A stretch of 64,000 bases of DNA. Origin: Bicyclus anynana. Its lineage: Eukaryota; Arthropoda; Insecta; Lepidoptera; Nymphalidae. The DNA is taken from contig NC_069087.1 of NCBI RefSeq assembly GCF_947172395.1, positions 14,961,107 to 15,025,106 of the forward strand. The letters run 5' to 3'. This document shows, piece after piece, positions 60,580 through 64,000 of this stretch. Under the pieces are notes generated by a model. It was not told where the DNA came from, made no database searches, and saw only the letters and a list, made by a program, of their open reading frames with translations. A program made the translations under genes and the position numbers. Within the stretch, counting starts at the first letter, position 1; every line of letters starts with the position of its first letter.

Positions 60580-60767
60580 GACGCTAAATTGCTTATAGCT
60601 TGGCAAGCTATAAGCAATTTAGCGTCGTTGATGACACTCCCATGATATGCGGGCGACGGGAGGAAAGACTGCGCGGGTGTTAAGTCGTGCGCGTGGGGCA
60701 TCGCTACCCCCCTCCCGGCCCGCGCGGACCATCGGGAGTGTTACGAACGAATTTGCCAAGCTATAGC
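60580..60767. mobile_element. MITE-C with a perfect 23-base palindrome at one end
   Basis: The interior atgacactcccatgatatgc, gggcgacgggaggaaagact, gcgcgggtgt and ggcccgcgcggaccatcggg is shared with 38478 in complement. The right end is ttgccaagctatagc. The left end is unusual: gacgctaaattgcttatagc, ttg, then one base and the exact complement to 60626, a 47-base cruciform-capable palindrome where other copies have a single end. Confidence 0.8.
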
Positions 60768-60769
60768 GA

Positions 60770-60846
60770 ATCATCTTTGCCGGTAGGGTGGTAAATAGGC
60801 ACGACCGATACCTACCACTAGACTCAGCTTGACCACTTAATCTTAG
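60770..60846 (-). mobile_element. SINE-2 middle fragment
   Basis: tttgccggtagggtggtaaa, taggcacgaccga, cctaccactaga, cagcttgaccacttaat: central SINE-2 blocks only, directly following MITE-C. Confidence 0.6.
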
Positions 60847-60929
60847 CTTAGCATTAGGAGACATTCAGAACATTATGCCAAGTCAGAAGAACAGCAAATT
60901 TACATACAAACTCTATAATTTACCATGTT

Positions 60930-61155
60930 CACCATCATCATTAACAACCTATATTCAGCTTACTGTTGAGCACGAGTCTCCTCTCAGAAAATGAGAGGGG
61001 TTTGGCCTTAGTCTACCACGCTGGCCCAATACGGATTGGCAGACTTCACATACGTAAAGAATTAAGAAAATTATAATGTTTCCTCACGGTGTTTTTCTTC
61101 ACTTATTGAGACACGTGATATTTTATTTCTTAAAATGCACACAACTGAACCTGAG
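60930..61155 (-). mobile_element. SINE-1, 5'-truncated, with target-site duplication
   Basis: Minus orientation. It lacks the whole tRNA-like head, ending after the aaaatgcacacaactga block. ttaccatgtt at 60920-60929 and at 61156-61165 is an exact 10-base duplication, so the missing head is a truncation made at insertion and not later decay. Confidence 0.85.
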
Positions 61156-61622
61156 TTACCATGTTAGTAAGTCAAATTTTAACCATTTGTCCCTCTTTGT
61201 TTACTGAATTTTGAATGAAAACATATGTTATATAAGTGACGTCACTTTAAATCCAATATGGCGCACTAATAAAGTTGGCAAATCTACCACTAACAAGTTT
61301 AGCGACTAAAATCTCCATGTTGAGTGGGAGAAAAGTATGAGACCTTGAGATAGATTTAAGGAATAAAGTATACGTAAAAGCGTTCTCGTATAATGTCTAC
61401 TTTCCATACAGCCTTTATGTTACAGAATTTGTATCAAGGTTATAGCATTGTTGACTTCAAAGACAAAATATTTGCCAAAAATACCAAGCTTTGATCTTTT
61501 AGGATCAACTTAATACCTACGTACGTACTCGTATTAGATAGTTTGCTGGAATGAATACTACAATATTGTTAGGTTTTTATATTATAATGCGTGTTTAAAT
61601 ATACATATATATATACAGAACT

Positions 61623-61930
61623 AGCCGTGATAGCCCAGTGGATATGACCTCTGCCTTCGATTCGGTGGGCGTAGGATCGAACCCAGTCCGGGTCATGCAC
61701 CTCCAACTTTTCAGTTATATGCATTTTAAGAATAAGAATTAAATATTACGTGTCTCAAACGGTAAAGGAAAATCACGTAAGGAAACCTGCATACCTGATA
61801 ATTTTCTTAATTCTTTACGTGTTTGAGGTCTGCCAAACCGCATTGGGCCGGCGTGGTGGACCATTAGTCTAATTCCTCTCGTTCATAGAAAAGACTCGAA
61901 CTCAACAGTGAGCCGAATATGGCTTGTTAA
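61623..61930 (+). mobile_element. SINE-1 copy, full length
   Basis: The head agccgtgatagcccagtgga and B-box region taggatcgaaccca, then catgcacctccaacttttca, the cgtgtctcaaacggtaaagg block and the 3' end gtgagccgaatatggcttg. Body substitutions are more numerous than in the copy at 17890. Confidence 0.9.
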
Positions 61931-62242
61931 TATGGTGATGATGGTAAACATAAATATTTCATGATTTTTAGGATCCCGGTCTACAAAAAGAAAATCTTCG
62001 GTCTACAAAAAAACAAAAAGCGCAGTTCGATGCCTGAATTGATGATCCTACGAACACTCGGTAAGCGAGTCCAACTAGCACTTTAGGTGTTCTATGAAAA
62101 AATAAAATTATGATTCTAAAAATCGTAGCCCAAGACAGTTTACTAATACTGCCACATGGCATATTAATACTCAAGAAAATTTATGATATTTAGCTGGAAT
62201 GCAAAACAAATAAAGCTAAAACAAATATTCAGAAAGATTTAC

Positions 62243-62353
62243 CTGTGTTTTTAGTAATTTGTAAAGATCTGTCTCCATTAGACACTGTACGATGTAGACG
62301 TCCTTCATCTGGTCGATGGTCTCTGCTCTTAATATATCTCTAATATCGATAAT
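62243..62353 (-). CDS. rl: ERK exon: hinge and gatekeeper region
   Basis: 111 bases, 37 residues: IIDIRDILRAETIDQMKDVY, IVQCLMETDLYKLLKTQ. VYIVQ carries the gatekeeper Gln (Q103 in rat ERK2), and LMETDL is the hinge that meets adenine. Cys after Gln is shared with the fly protein, while vertebrate ERK has Asp at that place. Acceptor ...ttgttgcag before ATT, donor gtaaat after CAG. Confidence 0.98.
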
Positions 62354-62577
62354 CTGCAACAAAGGACAAAGTTTAAAGCTTTTAAGCTTTAAATAATCCT
62401 ATTCGACGGCAATTAATTTAAATTGGTATTTGTATTGATTCCACTGAAAGGTTTAAGATACTATTAATGAGCATAATCTACTGATGAGCCAGAAATAAAC
62501 TCGGTAGTCGGTAATATAAAGTCGTTAATATTATCTGGAAGTATATATGTCATTATGGAATATGACTATATAATCAT

Positions 62578-62613
62578 ATACATACATATATATATACATA
62601 CATACATACATAC
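62578..62613. repeat. (tacata)/(taca) microsatellite
   Basis: atatacatacatatatatat followed by a run of catacatacata. Simple repeat in an ERK intron. Confidence 0.85.
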
Positions 62614-62820
62614 ATTCAATAATTAGACTTCTTTATGAAAAGCCTGCGATGACCAGTTCTTCTAGAATTCTAGATGAAGATGATGTCATGATTCATGATG
62701 AATAACTAATTTAGTTATTCTAATGAGTTCCGATTTGATCTTTTGTTTTTTACGTATAGGCTCCGATACTGGACCGATTTTACAACAAAACAAATCCTCA
62801 ACAGTAAAACCAGTTTCCAC

Positions 62821-62980
62821 TTCTTTTTAAAAAAAGGAATATTTGTCATATCTTTTAAATATGACTAGTCGGGAAAGACTGTATTTGGAGTGGGTACGTC
62901 AATAGACCTACGGGGTGGGGATCGAACTACCACCCCTCGGTGATGAGTCCGACCGCCCTTACTTTTGAGCTATTGACGCT
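62821..62980 (-). mobile_element. SINE-4 copy
   Basis: In complement: agcgtcaatagctcaaaagt, cggtcggactcatcaccgag, gtagttcgatccccacc, then the same body as 2702 (gtctattgacgtacccact, cagtctttcccgactagt, gacaaatattc). Its head is at 62980, so it is inserted in the same orientation as ERK. Confidence 0.8.
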
Positions 62981-63071
62981 GTACTTAGTACCTATACTTT
63001 TTAATAAACACACTTTATTTTGCTTGCTTTGTTTATACTCTTCTTATATTTACTTGACTAAATAAACTTAC

Positions 63072-63198
63072 ATTTTCATGTTTAAATCGGGTGAGAATTT
63101 TGATTTCTCTTAACGTCCTCTGGCAGTAGGTCTGGTGCTCGAACGGGGATATTTTCTTAATGGCGACTTTTGCTAACTTAATACTGTCGACTGCGGAC
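63072..63198 (-). CDS. rl: ERK exon: N-lobe with ATP-binding lysine
   Basis: 127 bases. One base completes a codon begun in the previous exon; then 42 residues: SAVDSIKLAKVAIKKISPFE, HQTYCQRTLREIKILTRFKH, EN. The first Lys of VAIKK is the ATP-phosphate contact (K52 in rat ERK2), and the Glu in TLREIKIL is its helix C partner. SPFEHQTYCQRTLREI is near invariant in ERK1/2. Acceptor ...ttttgttgcacag, donor gtaagt. The glycine-rich loop (GEGAYGMV) must be just upstream in an exon outside the window. Confidence 0.97.
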
Positions 63199-64000
63199 CT
63201 GTGCAACAAAAAATATTTTGTAAGTCAAAAACATCGATCTCCTATTAAAAAGTGGATGCCCAATGAGCGACCAAAAAACGTCCCCACTCAATGAGTGCCA
63301 AACACAACTTTTTAGCACTCAATTCAAGTAGTCGTTTTGGCAAATTCAACCTTAAACTCAATGCTTTAGGTTGAATTTGCTCTGAATTTGGGATTTTGTT
63401 GAATATTGGACTACATTAAAAGGCCTTTAGGTTTATTACTATTATTATTTATATAAAATCTTACGAATATTTGACTCAGGTATACCACACATGTGACTAA
63501 AGACATCTCGTGAAGAGAAATTGCCAAAATGTCAACCAATGACAGCGGAGTAGTCCCATTTCTTTCGTCCCAAGGCAACGAAATATATAGAGGCATTTCC
63601 GTTCCGTAATATATGATTGCGTTGACATTTGTCAATTTCTCTGCACGAGATAAGTCGTTTAATCGCTTAAAGGTGGGTTTAAACTAAACAAACGAGATAG
63701 AGCTCGAAGAAGAGGTTTTTTTTTATTATTTTTAGTGTTCAAACCTAATGTTTTTTGATCCACCGTTCCTTCTCCTAGTCGGATGTGTTTTTTTATATCT
63801 ATATAATATTATAAAGAGATAAAGTTTGTGAGGTTGTAAGTTATTTTACCAATAGAACGTTATTTCAGTGTCATAAGCTACATTTTATCACCCTCTCGGT
63901 GTTGAGTCCGGTCCCTTTCACCGTGAACATTGCTATTGTAACTTATTGAATCCGTACATCACATTTTCCATCGGCAACATTCAACCTTTTCTGACAATAT
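63199..64000 (-). other. Part of the ERK intron 5' of the first visible exon
   Basis: No exon recognised to the window edge. A short inverted pair (tcaagtagtcg... region with tcaaccttaaactca at 63348 and taggttgaatttg at 63367) surrounds 63305-63385, and an aatcgcttaa/aagagataaagtttgtgagg R2-like end is at 63800-63840. Confidence 0.5.

Larger units (their letters stand above)
59311..62242 (-). other. ERK intron 2
   Basis: 2932 bases. Holds MITE-C with a palindromic end (60580-60767), a SINE-2 fragment, one 5'-truncated SINE-1 with a perfect duplication (60930-61155) and one full SINE-1 (61623-61930). Stretches 59311-60575 and 61940-62242 show nothing else. Confidence 0.9.
62354..63071 (-). 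other. ERK intron 1 (first visible)
   Basis: 718 bases. It holds a tacata microsatellite (62578-62613) and a SINE-4 copy (62821-62980). Confidence 0.9.

Overview
The window is AT-rich, intron- and transposon-dominated nuclear DNA from an insect, most probably a moth or butterfly (Lepidoptera). The dispersed repeats (tRNA-headed SINEs, RTE and Jockey-like LINE tails, foldback MITEs) look like families I know from lepidopteran genomes, and the one recognisable gene has the insect ERK sequence. The species cannot be fixed by eye.

The only host gene I can support is the ERK MAP kinase (Drosophila rolled, vertebrate MAPK1/3), on the minus strand. Seven coding exons lie between 63198 and 41832, all with GT-AG borders and an open frame, giving 321 residues plus the stop. 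They hold the ATP-binding lysine, the HRD catalytic loop, DFG, the TEY activation motif, the CMGC region, the common docking acidic patch and the C-terminal tail. About 45 N-terminal residues, including the glycine-rich loop, lie on one or more exons beyond 64000. Six introns of 0.7 to 6.2 kb separate the exons and carry many repeats. The 3' UTR runs left from 41831; its end is not certain.

Positions 1 to about 32400 hold no host gene I can support. They contain copies of at least four SINE families, degraded 3' ends of several non-LTR retrotransposons (RTE, Jockey-like and others), several families of inverted-repeat MITEs, dispersed non-coding repeats, microsatellites, a GC-rich patch and one 200-N assembly gap. 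Positions 32400 to 41800 are poorer in repeats and may include a long ERK 3' UTR.

The points most worth a second look are: a small miRNA-like hairpin at 20919-21005; a composite 1.7-kb element in the longest ERK intron that carries a 130-bp tandem array and a 325-bp hairpin; a SINE whose 3' end matches the tail of a LINE in the same window; a LINE fragment with the inverted-5' structure of twin priming; near-identical sequence on both sides of the assembly gap; and one ERK exon with strikingly high third-position GC. I found no evidence for a new multi-gene system.
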